Assembly (NCBI GenBank): GCA_029916745.1
Contig: JARXWK010000001.1
Coordinates: forward strand, 62,001-126,000
Direction: 5' to 3'
Length of the DNA stretch: 64,000 nt
Origin: Dysgonomonadaceae bacterium PH5-43
GTDB taxonomy: Bacteria; Bacteroidota; Bacteroidia; Bacteroidales; Azobacteroidaceae
Shown here piece by piece: positions 27,689 through 35,546 of this stretch (position 1 is its first letter; every line of letters begins with the position of its first letter). Position numbers and translations under genes: made by a program. The notes below the pieces were generated by a model, which searched no databases, had not been told where the DNA came from, and saw only the letters and a program-made list of their open reading frames with translations.

Positions 27689-28354
27689 TTAATGGAAGCT
27701 TGACAACTTCTCAACTTCCTCTATTAAATCAAGTTTAATCTCATCCCAATCTTTTTCTAAAAGGCAGACAGGGTCAGGCATTTCATTGGCAATGGAAAAA
27801 TCAGTAAAGTTGCCGACAAGCTGAGAAGAATCGTGTTCCCACTGATGCCTTTTCTCATGAAGATAAAGCATTTTTGGGAGGGAGTAATATTTAAGAAGAC
27901 AATGCAAATCCCAAAAATCTTTCTTCCGTCCACCACGAGAAACAACATTCATCTTCATCGCAACAATATCATCAACTGAAGCCATACGTATTCCATCAAG
28001 AATATCTGCATCTGCGATAAAAGAATCGGTATACATCAAATCAATTTTGATATGTTCTTCTGATGAAACTCCAATATAGTAACTACGACCCATTCCTACA
28101 ATAGAACCTTTATCATTGCAATCGTAGTAGGAAAAATTAGAGCGTAAGTAATTTTCGAAAGAAGCAAAATCAAGACTTCCGTATTCTAAATCGGTAAAAA
28201 GATCAATGTCAACAGAAAGTCGATGACCAAAACGGAGACTTAGGTTAGTTCCTCCAACAAGCCGAAAAGGAGCAAAAAGAGGTTCTGCCATCAACTGGTG
28301 TAAAATTTCTTTCAGAAGAGGCGTTACTGTATTATATCTTAATTCTTTGTTCAT
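27689..28354 (-). CDS. AbiEii/AbiGii-type nucleotidyltransferase toxin
   Basis: A 221-residue protein with the nucleotidyltransferase pattern FRLVGGTNLSLRFGHRLSVDIDLFTD (about residues 30-56, GGT then DxD) and a later IKIDLMYTD segment. The stretch MASVDDIVAMKMNVVSRGGRKKDFWDLHCLL is typical of AbiEii toxins of type IV toxin-antitoxin and abortive-infection systems, where tRNA or other substrates are modified. Its start overlaps the stop of the upstream helix-turn-helix gene by four bases, the usual arrangement of antitoxin then toxin. Whether it acts in phage defence here is inference. Confidence 0.85.
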   Translation of the reverse strand: MNKELRYNTVTPLLKEILHQLMAEPLFAPFRLVGGTNLSLRFGHRLSVDIDLFTDLEYGSLDFASFENYLRSNFSYYDCNDKGSIVGMGRSYYIGVSSEEHIKIDLMYTDSFIADADILDGIRMASVDDIVAMKMNVVSRGGRKKDFWDLHCLLKYYSLPKMLYLHEKRHQWEHDSSQLVGNFTDFSIANEMPDPVCLLEKDWDEIKLDLIEEVEKLSSFH

Positions 28355-28854
28355 ATCTGTTTTATTTTTGTTCGGATACTATAAGAATTAAAGGACTTAA
28401 ACCGCTCTTCCTCAGAACGATCAATTCCATAGAAACGAAAAATTTCAATTTTCTCATCTTCACTACCTCTTTCAATTACTCTTTGAATGATAGCTTTACG
28501 ATACAGACCCCAATCTATCTTATCAAAGTCGGTATCCCAAAATAAGATTCTTCGAACATTAGGAATACCTGTAACAGACAAACTGGCTTCTTTTTGTTTA
28601 TATGCAGCTACATTATAATAGGCTTGTAGAGCAAGAAGAAAACCTTCTTCATATTCCAATGCTCTTTCAATCTTTATAGAAAGTTCAGTGGTAAGTTGTC
28701 TTCGTCCTGTAATTACAGCATTTATAGACTGACTGTGTTCGCCTATAGCTCGGGCAAAAGCACGCTGACTCAATCCTAAATTCCTCAACTTACGGTCAAT
28801 AATCTTGCCCGGAGGAATGCCTTTGTATGTATCAAGATTCTGTTTCATTGTCAT
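28351..28854 (-). CDS. Helix-turn-helix antitoxin partner of the AbiEii-like toxin
   Basis: An open frame begins at 28977, but I choose ATG 28854 (or the next at 28848) because a -7 box at 28863-28870 would start transcription only just before it. Residues about 12-75 (GIPPGKIIDRKLRNLGLSQRAFARAIGEHSQSINAVITGRRQLT) form a HigA-like XRE helix-turn-helix. The C-terminal part, with ILFWDTDFDKIDWGLYRKAIIQRVIERGSEDEKIEIFRFYG, resembles the DUF6922-type region found beside AbiEii toxins. This is not the classical AbiEi fold, so the pair is a variant. The protein likely represses its own operon and neutralises the toxin. Confidence 0.78.
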   Translation of the reverse strand: MTMKQNLDTYKGIPPGKIIDRKLRNLGLSQRAFARAIGEHSQSINAVITGRRQLTTELSIKIERALEYEEGFLLALQAYYNVAAYKQKEASLSVTGIPNVRRILFWDTDFDKIDWGLYRKAIIQRVIERGSEDEKIEIFRFYGIDRSEEERFKSFNSYSIRTKIKQI

Positions 28855-28862
28855 TCTTTTTA

Positions 28863-28870
28863 CAAAGATA
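28863..28870 (-). promoter_or_regulatory. -7 box of the toxin-antitoxin pair
   Basis: TATCTTTG on the minus strand, nine bases before ATG 28854, so the transcript would be almost leaderless. Confidence 0.55.
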
Positions 28871-29029
28871 CAAAACACAAACGAATTTGTTTGCATTTTC
28901 ACCGACTTTAACCCTATTACAATATAAAACAATGGGGAGTTGTTATTATAGGCATAAAAACATATAAGCAATTTCACTTGTTTCGATTAGTTTTTTACTA
29001 CCTTTACGACCGCATAAAAACAATGTAAA

Positions 29030-29545
29030 ATGAAACAACTATTATATTTATTATTGACCGTAACACTGTTTTCGTCGTGTTTCACAAACAGAAGGCATCA
29101 AGTTGAAAAACAATGTGATTATTCTGTTAAAGTTGTAGGAATTTCAGACGGTGACACCTTTAAAGGAGTAACAGACGATAGCACCATAGTGCGTTTCCGT
29201 ATTTATGGCATTGATGCTCCGGAAACAAAGCAAGCTTATTCGCAAAAATCGAAACAGTATCTATCTGATTTAATATTCAATAAAAGGGTAAATATCTCTG
29301 TACAAAAGCCAAAAGACAGATACGGTCGCCCTATTGTGTGGGTTTATACTCCCGATGGTAAAGACGTTTCGGCAGAAATGCTTAAAGCTGGCTTAGCTTG
29401 GCATTACAAAGAATACGACAAATCGGACGAATATGCCAACTTCGAGAAGGTTGCTAAAAAGAATAAAAAAGGATTGTGGCAAGATAATAATCCAACTGCA
29501 CCTTGGGATTTTAGAAAAAATGCGAGAAATAAAAGACAGAAATAA
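29030..29545 (+). CDS. Thermonuclease-like lipoprotein (SNase family)
   Basis: A 171-residue exported nuclease. MKQLLYLLLTVTLFSSC is a lipoprotein signal with Cys at residue 17. The staphylococcal-nuclease domain keeps ISDGDTFKGV near residue 42, VRFRIYGIDAPETKQ (the Arg and Glu pair) near 60 and PKDRYGRPIVWVY (second Arg) near 98, followed by AGLAWHY. It would cut DNA or RNA at the cell envelope, perhaps for nutrient recovery. TACCTTTA at about 29000 could be its -7 box. It is divergent from the toxin-antitoxin pair and convergent with the glycosyltransferase. Confidence 0.88.
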   Translation: MKQLLYLLLTVTLFSSCFTNRRHQVEKQCDYSVKVVGISDGDTFKGVTDDSTIVRFRIYGIDAPETKQAYSQKSKQYLSDLIFNKRVNISVQKPKDRYGRPIVWVYTPDGKDVSAEMLKAGLAWHYKEYDKSDEYANFEKVAKKNKKGLWQDNNPTAPWDFRKNARNKRQK

Positions 29546-29548
29546 AAG

Positions 29549-30658
29549 TTACAGGCTTTTAATAAGCATCGCATTCTTATCGTTGTTATAAACGGTTGAG
29601 AATATTTCTTTTCTCTTTGCTACTTCGCTTTCATCAAAAGGCAAAGACATATATAATCTAATCTCATTTAAGATTTCATCACTATCGTCTGGTAGAATTT
29701 TACAAAGAGACTCTAACCCAGAGCCTACAACCATTTTATCGTTCACCAAACAAGTATGTCCATTATATAAGGTGTTCAACAGTTTTAGCTTCACACCCGA
29801 AACTTGGTCGGTATACAATATATTTATTGCCGCTTCGGCTACAAGTTTGTGCATACTTTCATTGTCGGGATTAGGCTTTAATGTTACGTTAGGATATTTC
29901 GCAACGGCATCAACCAAAGACTTATCGGGCTTGCGACCAGCAAAAACCCACTGTATGCTTTGGTCTTTACCAGCTATAGACAAGAGATATGTTGCAGCCC
30001 TAATGTTTTCAGGCGTACTTAAGTCGGCGTGATAAAGCACATAAGGTTTCGTTTCGTTAGAAATATTTATTTCCTTATCGGAATTAAAAAACAAAGGAAC
30101 ATATTTAGTTTTATCTTTTCCGTATTTATCCGAGAAATAAGAATATTCGGTTGTTGAAAGAGCTAATATATAGGAAGCTGAGTTTAATTTCTTCTCATAT
30201 TTTCTCAGACGATAAGCTTCAATAGCAAAATAAACCTTATCTCTCAACGATTTAGTACTCGAAGTAAGACCTTTATAATATAGATGTTCTATGTTATGCG
30301 CTCTCACTATTTTTTTTCTACCAGCCAACGAAGGGTGATTTAAGTAGTAACAAGTATGTAAACCCTCGAATAATATCGGATATGTATTTTGTTGCAAGTT
30401 ATAAAGCAGTTCTTTATTTCTTCTACTATATATTATATAAGGTGTAAACGAAAGTTGAGAAGCAAAACCTGTCTTTCTTTTGTAGTAAAATACCTGATAA
30501 CAATATTTTTCTAACTCTTCAGCTTCTTCCCTACCATAATGAAATGTATGTAAAATTACTCTGACATTATTTTTATATAGTGCTTTGAGCTTATAAAACA
30601 CATCTATCACTCCTCCATAGTCGGGAGGATATGGTACATTAAAAGCCACAATATTCAT
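29549..30658 (-). CDS. Glycosyltransferase, GT-B fold
   Basis: A protein of about 369 residues starting at MNIVAFNVPYPPDYGGVIDVFYK; the frame extends six residues further to 30676, but the inner Met begins the conserved strand. The N-terminal half has the YPPDYGGV-type opening and an IVRAHNIEHLYYKGL motif near residue 120 found in GT4-like enzymes; the C-terminal half has VLYHADLSTPENIRAATYLL and a donor-site LVAEAAINILYTDQVSGVKLKLLNTLYNGHTCLVN. The Glu usually found in the donor loop of GT4 is not obvious. It is a lone gene, convergent with the nuclease gene. Substrate unknown. Confidence 0.75.
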   Translation of the reverse strand: MNIVAFNVPYPPDYGGVIDVFYKLKALYKNNVRVILHTFHYGREEAEELEKYCYQVFYYKRKTGFASQLSFTPYIIYSRRNKELLYNLQQNTYPILFEGLHTCYYLNHPSLAGRKKIVRAHNIEHLYYKGLTSSTKSLRDKVYFAIEAYRLRKYEKKLNSASYILALSTTEYSYFSDKYGKDKTKYVPLFFNSDKEINISNETKPYVLYHADLSTPENIRAATYLLSIAGKDQSIQWVFAGRKPDKSLVDAVAKYPNVTLKPNPDNESMHKLVAEAAINILYTDQVSGVKLKLLNTLYNGHTCLVNDKMVVGSGLESLCKILPDDSDEILNEIRLYMSLPFDESEVAKRKEIFSTVYNNDKNAMLIKSL

Positions 30659-30771
30659 AAAAATCTCGTTCATCAACTGCGAAATTAGTCTATTTTTAAG
30701 TAATTCCCTTAAAAAAACGCCATAAATCGATATTTTTTCTTCTGAATATTTTCTTAGTTATTCAGAAACAT

Positions 30772-30779
30772 TATCTTTG
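30772..30779 (+). promoter_or_regulatory. -7 box of the Hc1-like gene
   Basis: TATCTTTG, 25 bases before ATG 30804. Confidence 0.65.
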
Positions 30780-30803
30780 TACGGATTTTAAAAATAAAAA
30801 GAC

Positions 30804-30977
30804 ATGAAAACTTTAGTAGAAAACTTAAACGAACAATTTGCGAGCTTCGCAAAAGATGCAGCTGACAACGTAGAAAAAGGAAACAAAGCTGCTGGTACAA
30901 GAGCAAGAAAAACTTCTTTAGGCATTGAAAAATTACTAAAAGAATTTCGTAAAAAATCAATCGAAGCTTCTAAATAA
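30804..30977 (+). CDS. Histone H1-like protein Hc1
   Basis: A 57-residue protein that I translated directly: it begins MKTLVENLNEQFASFAKDAA and continues through KAAGTRARKTSLGIEKLLKEFRKKSIEASK. Ten or more Lys and several Arg residues with regularly spaced hydrophobics indicate an amphipathic helical DNA-binding protein, and the sequence fits the Hc1-like histones of Bacteroidales. It probably compacts the nucleoid. The frame has its own promoter 25 bases upstream and a hairpin downstream. A minus-strand frame here is a shadow. Confidence 0.85.
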   Translation: MKTLVENLNEQFASFAKDAADNVEKGNKAAGTRARKTSLGIEKLLKEFRKKSIEASK

Positions 30978-31002
30978 TTAAGAATCTTCTTGGTACCGCA
31001 AA

Positions 31003-31034
31003 AAACGGAGGCTTCTGAAATAAAGTCTCCGTTT
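31003..31034 (+). terminator. Probable terminator after the Hc1-like gene
   Basis: AAACGGAGGCTT (31003-31014) pairs with AAGTCTCCGTTT (31023-31034) with one mismatch; the T run afterwards is weak. Confidence 0.5.
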
Positions 31035-31148
31035 CGTATTTTAAATCTCTATTAAGCAATATTAAACAAGAAGCTTTAAACTAATTATTAACTTTACAGT
31101 CATATTACAAAGAAAGTATTATTGTTTAACTAACTAACATTAAAAGTT

Positions 31149-32129
31149 ATGAAAGTAAAAGTATTATCAGTATTATTTATCTCCCTGCTATCTTTATCGG
31201 GTTTGGGATCAGAAGCGAAGGCTCAAGTTTATGTATCTGTATATGCTAATATACCATTGGCTCCAAATATTAATTTAACAATAGGAAGTTCTATACCAGC
31301 TCCAGCACCTAACTATGTTTGGATAGATGGCTATTGGGCTTGGGACGGTCATTTTCACGAATATGTTTGGGTACAAGGATATTGGGCAATAGCTCCTTAT
31401 GCAAATGCGTATTGGATTCCTGGTTATTGGGAGTATTACAGAAATGGTTACAGATGGGTGAATGCTTGTTGGGCTCCTCACAATCATCATATTAATTATG
31501 GTTATTGCAATGGCAGATACGACTATTTCGGACGTCCTGTTTACTATCATAAACCTAATCACAGTCATAGTCACGGGTATGTGTATTCTTACGATCATAA
31601 TCCTCAACACAGAGGAAAACACTACAACAGTTCGTCGTACTTCAACTCTGCCCCTGCAAAAGAAAGAGAAAAAATTAACAGCAGAGCAAATATAAGACAA
31701 GCTACTACTTCGCGAAGTAAACAAGAAGCTTCGCAAGTAAGACAAGTTAAATCAGATGATCGAGTTTCTTCTTCAAACGTAAGAAATTCGAGTTCAAGCA
31801 ACAGTAGAAATAGCTCTAACTCAAACGAAGTAAGATCATCTTCTAACTCGTCAAACAACAACAGCAGTAGAAATTCGAGTAATGTAAACTCTAACTCTTC
31901 GAGTAATAGAAGTTCGAGTAACGTAAGCTCTGGGTCGTCAAATAGTAGAAGCTCAAGCAATGTAAGTTCTGGAAACTCAAGCAATAACTCAAGACAAAAC
32001 ACTCAAGTTAGATCATCAAGTAGCAGCAATTCTTCGAGAGGAAGCGCAAGCGGAAGCAGCTCAAGAAGCAGCAATAGTTCTTCTTCTTCAAGAAGCAGTA
32101 GCTCTGGAAGCAATTCAAGAACAAGATAA
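31149..32129 (+). CDS. YXWGXW-type envelope protein with a long Ser/Asn-rich tail
   Basis: A 326-residue exported protein with a signal peptide of about 25 residues ending GSEAKA-Q. Residues about 50-125 contain the aromatic repeats of the YXWGXW family (YVWIDGYWAWDG, YVWVQGYWAIAP, YWIPGYWEYY, YRWVNACWAPH). A His/Tyr-rich part follows, and from about residue 185 to the end the sequence is almost only Ser, Asn, Arg and Gly, built from NSSSNRSSS-type words. The tail is low-complexity and likely disordered. Function of the family is unknown; it is found in envelope proteins. TAACTTTA at about 31089 may be the -7 box. Confidence 0.8.
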   Translation: MKVKVLSVLFISLLSLSGLGSEAKAQVYVSVYANIPLAPNINLTIGSSIPAPAPNYVWIDGYWAWDGHFHEYVWVQGYWAIAPYANAYWIPGYWEYYRNGYRWVNACWAPHNHHINYGYCNGRYDYFGRPVYYHKPNHSHSHGYVYSYDHNPQHRGKHYNSSSYFNSAPAKEREKINSRANIRQATTSRSKQEASQVRQVKSDDRVSSSNVRNSSSSNSRNSSNSNEVRSSSNSSNNNSSRNSSNVNSNSSSNRSSSNVSSGSSNSRSSSNVSSGNSSNNSRQNTQVRSSSSSNSSRGSASGSSSRSSNSSSSSRSSSSGSNSRTR

Positions 32130-32135
32130 AAACAA

Positions 32136-32332
32136 TTAAGAAACTGTTTAAATTTTAGTTATTCTAATTTTTAGAACTATTTTTAGTCTGATTAGCCGTT
32201 TTTAGAAGCGATAATAGCGGGCTATTTGAGCTGAGAAAAGCAATAATCAGAAAAAAAGAGACTAAAAATGAATAAAGAAGTTATTTTATGTTTTGATATT
32301 ATTTTTCGTCTAAAATTTAAACAGTTTCTTAA
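32136..32332. mobile_element. MITE-like element with 23-bp perfect terminal inverted repeats
   Basis: The 23 bases at 32136-32158 are the exact reverse complement of 32310-32332; the inner part reads GAAACTGTTTAAATTTTAG. TTAA at both outer ends could be a 4-bp target duplication, leaving a 189-bp element. A second, imperfect inverted pair (ATTTTTAGTC with GACTAAAAAT, and CTGATT with AATCAG) lies further in, so the element could fold almost end to end. It encodes nothing. It sits between the YXWGXW gene and the DUF1573 gene and may also serve as terminator of the former. Confidence 0.75.
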
Positions 32333-32391
32333 TAGATTTGTTTTTTTGAAAAGAAACAATTAATTTTACAAACCAATAAAATAAATAAAAG

Positions 32392-32820
32392 ATGAAATCG
32401 GGTAAACTTATTATAACTAATATCTTCTCGTGGGCTGTCTGTGCTCTATTAGCCGTAACACTTACTGCAAATAAGGTTGCTGATGACGATACAAAAAAAG
32501 AAGAAAACGAAAAAGTTATAACTGTTGACAAATTAGTTCACGACTTTAAAACAATAAAAGAATTAGATGGTGAAGTAAAAACAACATTTACTTTTACCAA
32601 CAAAATGGATACTCCTTTTTCTATAGATAAAGTAATAGCACAATGTGGTTGCTCGAAAACTACTTGGACTAAAACACCTATCGAACCAGGGAAAACAGGC
32701 GAAGTAGAAGTTGTATTCGACCCTAATGGCTTGTACGGAGTATTTGATAAGAATTTAACTGTAGTAACTAATGGCACTCCCAATAGAATTACTATTAAAG
32801 TTAAAGGTATAATAGAATAA
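32392..32820 (+). CDS. DUF1573 exported protein
   Basis: A 142-residue protein with an N-terminal hydrophobic segment (LIITNIFSWAVCALLAVTLTA) and the DUF1573 immunoglobulin-like domain: VHDFKTIKELDGEVKTTFTFTNKMDTPFSIDKVIAQCGCSKTTWTKTPIEPGKTGEVEVVFDPNG. The CGC motif and PG-KTGEV pattern are typical. Bacteroidetes carry many such genes; role unknown. It begins 60 bases after the MITE-like element and precedes galK by 39 bases. Confidence 0.88.
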   Translation: MKSGKLIITNIFSWAVCALLAVTLTANKVADDDTKKEENEKVITVDKLVHDFKTIKELDGEVKTTFTFTNKMDTPFSIDKVIAQCGCSKTTWTKTPIEPGKTGEVEVVFDPNGLYGVFDKNLTVVTNGTPNRITIKVKGIIE

Positions 32821-32859
32821 TAATTACTAATTTATAACTAAAAAAAACTTCTATTTATC

Positions 32860-34014
32860 ATGGATTTACAAAAGATTAAAAGCAAGTTCGAAACATTATT
32901 TGGAAGTGAAGGTGTTCTTTACACTTCTCCTGGTCGTATAAACCTAATTGGTGAGCACACCGATTATAACGGAGGGTTTGTTCTTCCTGGTGCTATCGAC
33001 AAAGCTATGTATGTAATGATTAAACCTAACGGATTAGATAAAGTAAGAGCTTACGCACTTGACTTAGACGAATCGTCGGAGTTTGGTATTAGTGGCGATG
33101 CTGATCAACCTAAAGAACAGTGGGCAAGCTACATTTTCGGAGTTGTTCGCGAGATGCAAAAGAAAGGAGCTACTGTTCCTGCTTTTGATTTAGTAATGTC
33201 GGGCGAAGTTCCATTAGGAGCAGGTATGTCTTCTTCTGCAGCTCTTGAAAGTGCTGTTGGTTTCGCACTTAACGACACTTACAACTTAGGCTTTACTCGT
33301 CCTGAATTAGCAACTATAGGTCAGATGACCGAACACAACTACATAGGTGTTAAGTGTGGTATTATGGATCAATTTGCTTCTTGTATGGGTAAAGAGGGAT
33401 CTTTAATTCGTTTAGATTGCCGTTCTTTTGAGTACGAATATTTCCCATTCGATCCTAAAGGATACAAATTAGTTCTTATAAACACTTGTGTTCCTCACAA
33501 CCTTGCAGCTGGCGGTGAATACAACAAACGTCGTGCTTCTTGCGAGGCTGTAGTTGCCGAAATAGCTAAAACTCACCCAGAAGTAAAACTTCTTCGCGAT
33601 GCCAATATGACTATGCTTGAAGAAGTAAAAGGTAAAGTAGACCCAGTTGATTACCAACGTGCTTTATTTGTTGTAGGCGAAATTCAACGCTTATTAGATG
33701 CTTGTGATGCTCTAAACAAAGGCGACTACGAAACAGTAGGACAAAAAATGTATGAAACTCACGAAGGTTTGAGCAAAAACTACGAAGTAAGCTGCGACGA
33801 ATTAGATTTCTTAATCGAACAAGCTAAGAAATACGGAGTAACTGGTGCTCGCGTTATGGGTGGTGGTTTCGGAGGTTGTACTATCAACTTTGTAAAAGAA
33901 GATAAGATAGACACTTTCGTTAAAGAAGCTACTGCTGCTTACGAAGCTAAGTTTGGAATTACACCAAAAGTATATGATGTTGTAATTAAAGACGGAGCAA
34001 GAAAATTAGCTTAA
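32860..34014 (+). CDS. galK: Galactokinase
   Basis: GHMP kinase that phosphorylates galactose at C1 in the Leloir pathway. The 384 residues match the family. Motif 1 SPGRINLIGEHTDYNGGFVLPGAID is at residues about 24-48, motif 2 GEVPLGAGMSSSAALESAVG near 113 binds ATP, and motif 3 VTGARVMGGGFGGCTINFV near 327. The catalytic Asp lies in CGIMDQFAS. Codon choice is of the highly expressed type, like eno. It ends with a strong terminator at 34037-34067. No other gal genes are nearby. Confidence 0.95.
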   Translation: MDLQKIKSKFETLFGSEGVLYTSPGRINLIGEHTDYNGGFVLPGAIDKAMYVMIKPNGLDKVRAYALDLDESSEFGISGDADQPKEQWASYIFGVVREMQKKGATVPAFDLVMSGEVPLGAGMSSSAALESAVGFALNDTYNLGFTRPELATIGQMTEHNYIGVKCGIMDQFASCMGKEGSLIRLDCRSFEYEYFPFDPKGYKLVLINTCVPHNLAAGGEYNKRRASCEAVVAEIAKTHPEVKLLRDANMTMLEEVKGKVDPVDYQRALFVVGEIQRLLDACDALNKGDYETVGQKMYETHEGLSKNYEVSCDELDFLIEQAKKYGVTGARVMGGGFGGCTINFVKEDKIDTFVKEATAAYEAKFGITPKVYDVVIKDGARKLA

Positions 34015-34036
34015 TGTAATAAATACATATATTATA

Positions 34037-34067
34037 AGAGGTCGTTTTAAAGCGACCTCTTTTTTTG
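34037..34067 (+). terminator. Terminator of galK
   Basis: AGAGGTCG (34037-34044) pairs with CGACCTCT (34053-34060), followed by seven T. Confidence 0.88.
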
Positions 34068-34114
34068 TGTTTATATTTGCAAGGTTGTTTCAAAAAAAAA
34101 AATAAATATATTAT

Positions 34115-34144
34115 TTGCTCGTATAAAATTATTATCTAACTTTG
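34115..34144 (+). promoter_or_regulatory. Promoter of the trp operon
   Basis: TTG at 34115-34117 and TAACTTTG at 34137-34144 separated by 19 bases: a consensus Bacteroidetes promoter. Transcription would start near 34150, before the leader peptide. Confidence 0.8.
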
Positions 34145-34176
34145 AGCCGTAAATATAAAAAAGACAAATAAGAACA

Positions 34177-34239
34177 ATGAGTTTATTAACAAATACATTT
34201 TATTGGTGGCGCTTATTCTTTATAAAAAGAGTGAGTTAA
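34177..34239 (+). CDS. trpL: trp leader peptide with tandem Trp codons
   Basis: A 20-codon frame, MSLLTNTFYWWRLFFIKRVS, with two adjacent Trp codons (TGG TGG at 34204-34209). It lies between the trp promoter and a rho-independent terminator ahead of trpB. This is the arrangement of a ribosome-mediated attenuator: scarcity of Trp-tRNA stalls the ribosome at residues 10-11. Two adjacent Trp codons in 20 would be very unlikely by chance. The reading frame is too short to be recognised by length alone; position decides the call. Confidence 0.85.
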   Translation: MSLLTNTFYWWRLFFIKRVS

Positions 34240-34280
34240 ATCTGTGTATGTATCTTAGTTAATATATAAGTATAATATAG

Positions 34281-34314
34281 AAGGTCTGTTGTAACTCACA
34301 ACAGACCTTTTTTT
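34281..34314 (+). promoter_or_regulatory. trp attenuator (terminator with alternative pairing)
   Basis: AAGGTCTGTTGT (34281-34292) pairs with ACAACAGACCTT (34298-34309) around the loop AACTC, and T's run to 34314. The segment TAACTCAC (34292-34299), spanning the loop, is the exact complement of GTGAGTTA (34231-34238) at the end of trpL. A ribosome stalled at the Trp codons would leave GTGAGTTA free to invade the terminator; one at the stop codon would cover it. This antiterminator is my inference. Confidence 0.8.
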
Positions 34315-34351
34315 ATGCTCAAAAATAAACAAACAATAAAAAATAATAATT

Positions 34352-35536
34352 ATGACACAATCATTTAGAGTAAACGAAGAAGGGTACTTTGGAGAATTTG
34401 GAGGAGCTTATATTCCCGAAATACTTCACGCTAATGTAGAAACACTAAAAAATGCTTACAAAACAATTATCGAGAGTAACGATTTTCAAACAGAGTATAA
34501 TGCTCTGCTTCGAGATTATGTTGGTCGCCCCTCGCCTCTTTATTTAGCCAAAAGACTTTCAGAAAAATATGGCTGTAAAATTTATCTTAAGCGAGAAGAC
34601 CTTAATCATACTGGTTCGCACAAGATTAACAACGCTATCGGACAAATTTTATTAGCTCGACGTATGGGAAAGACAAGAATTATTGCAGAAACAGGTGCAG
34701 GTCAGCACGGAGTAGCAACTGCTACAGTATGTGCCTTAATGAATATGCCTTGTGTAGTTTATATGGGAAAGACCGATGTTGAACGACAACACTTAAATGT
34801 GCAAAAAATGAAGATGCTTGGAGCTACTGTAATTCCTATTACAAGCGGAAATATGACTCTTAAAGATGCAACAAATGATGCTATTAGAGACTGGTGTTGT
34901 AATCCTACCGACACTTTCTATGTTATTGGTTCGGTTGTTGGACCTCATCCTTATCCCGATATGGTTGCTCAACTTCAATCTGTTATCAGCAAAGAAATAA
35001 AGAAACAATTAATGGAGAAAGAAAATAGAGACACTCCTGATTATCTTGTTGCCTGTATAGGTGGAGGAAGCAATGCGGCTGGAACTATTTACGAATATCT
35101 CGACAATCACAACGTTAATATTATATTGGCTGAAGCTGGTGGTAAAGGAATCAACTCTGGGAAAACTGCGGCTACTATACATATTGGAAAAACAGGTATT
35201 ATTCACGGATTTAAGACTATTCTGATGCAAACAGAAGATGGACAAATAGAAGAGCCCTACTCTATTTCAGCAGGACTCGACTATCCTGGAATTGGACCTA
35301 TGCACGCCAATATGGCTAAACAAAAACGCTCTGAAGTTTTGGCTATTAATGACGATGAAGCTCTTGATGCTGCTCTTGAGCTTACACAACTTGAAGGAAT
35401 TATTCCTGCTCTTGAGTCGGCTCACGCTTTGGCTGTTTTTAAGAAAAAACAATTCAAACCCGACGATGTAATAGTGCTTTGTCTTTCGGGACGAGGAGAT
35501 AAAGATATGGAAACTTATGTAGCTCTTAATGATTAA
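34352..35536 (+). CDS. trpB: Tryptophan synthase beta chain
   Basis: Condenses indole with serine to tryptophan in the alpha2beta2 complex with TrpA. The PLP lysine is in [15 protein letters not shown] (about residue 89), the glycine-rich phosphate loop is [11 protein letters not shown] near residue 232, and the [18 protein letters not shown] stretch is near residue 112. It has 394 residues. In this operon it comes first, directly after the attenuator, and overlaps the extended upstream frame of trpE without overlapping its likely start. Confidence 0.97.
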   Translation: MTQSFRVNEEGYFGEFGGAYIPEILHANVETLKNAYKTIIESNDFQTEYNALLRDYVGRPSPLYLAKRLSEKYGCKIYLKREDLNHTGSHKINNAIGQILLARRMGKTRIIAETGAGQHGVATATVCALMNMPCVVYMGKTDVERQHLNVQKMKMLGATVIPITSGNMTLKDATNDAIRDWCCNPTDTFYVIGSVVGPHPYPDMVAQLQSVISKEIKKQLMEKENRDTPDYLVACIGGGSNAAGTIYEYLDNHNVNIILAEAGGKGINSGKTAATIHIGKTGIIHGFKTILMQTEDGQIEEPYSISAGLDYPGIGPMHANMAKQKRSEVLAINDDEALDAALELTQLEGIIPALESAHALAVFKKKQFKPDDVIVLCLSGRGDKDMETYVALND

Positions 35537-35546
35537 TATTTCAATT

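Noticed and set aside
31622-32002. 126-residue minus-strand ORF rich in Leu and Glu
   Set aside because: It is the shadow of the Ser/Asn-rich tail of the YXWGXW protein; low-complexity coding DNA often leaves such open antisense frames.
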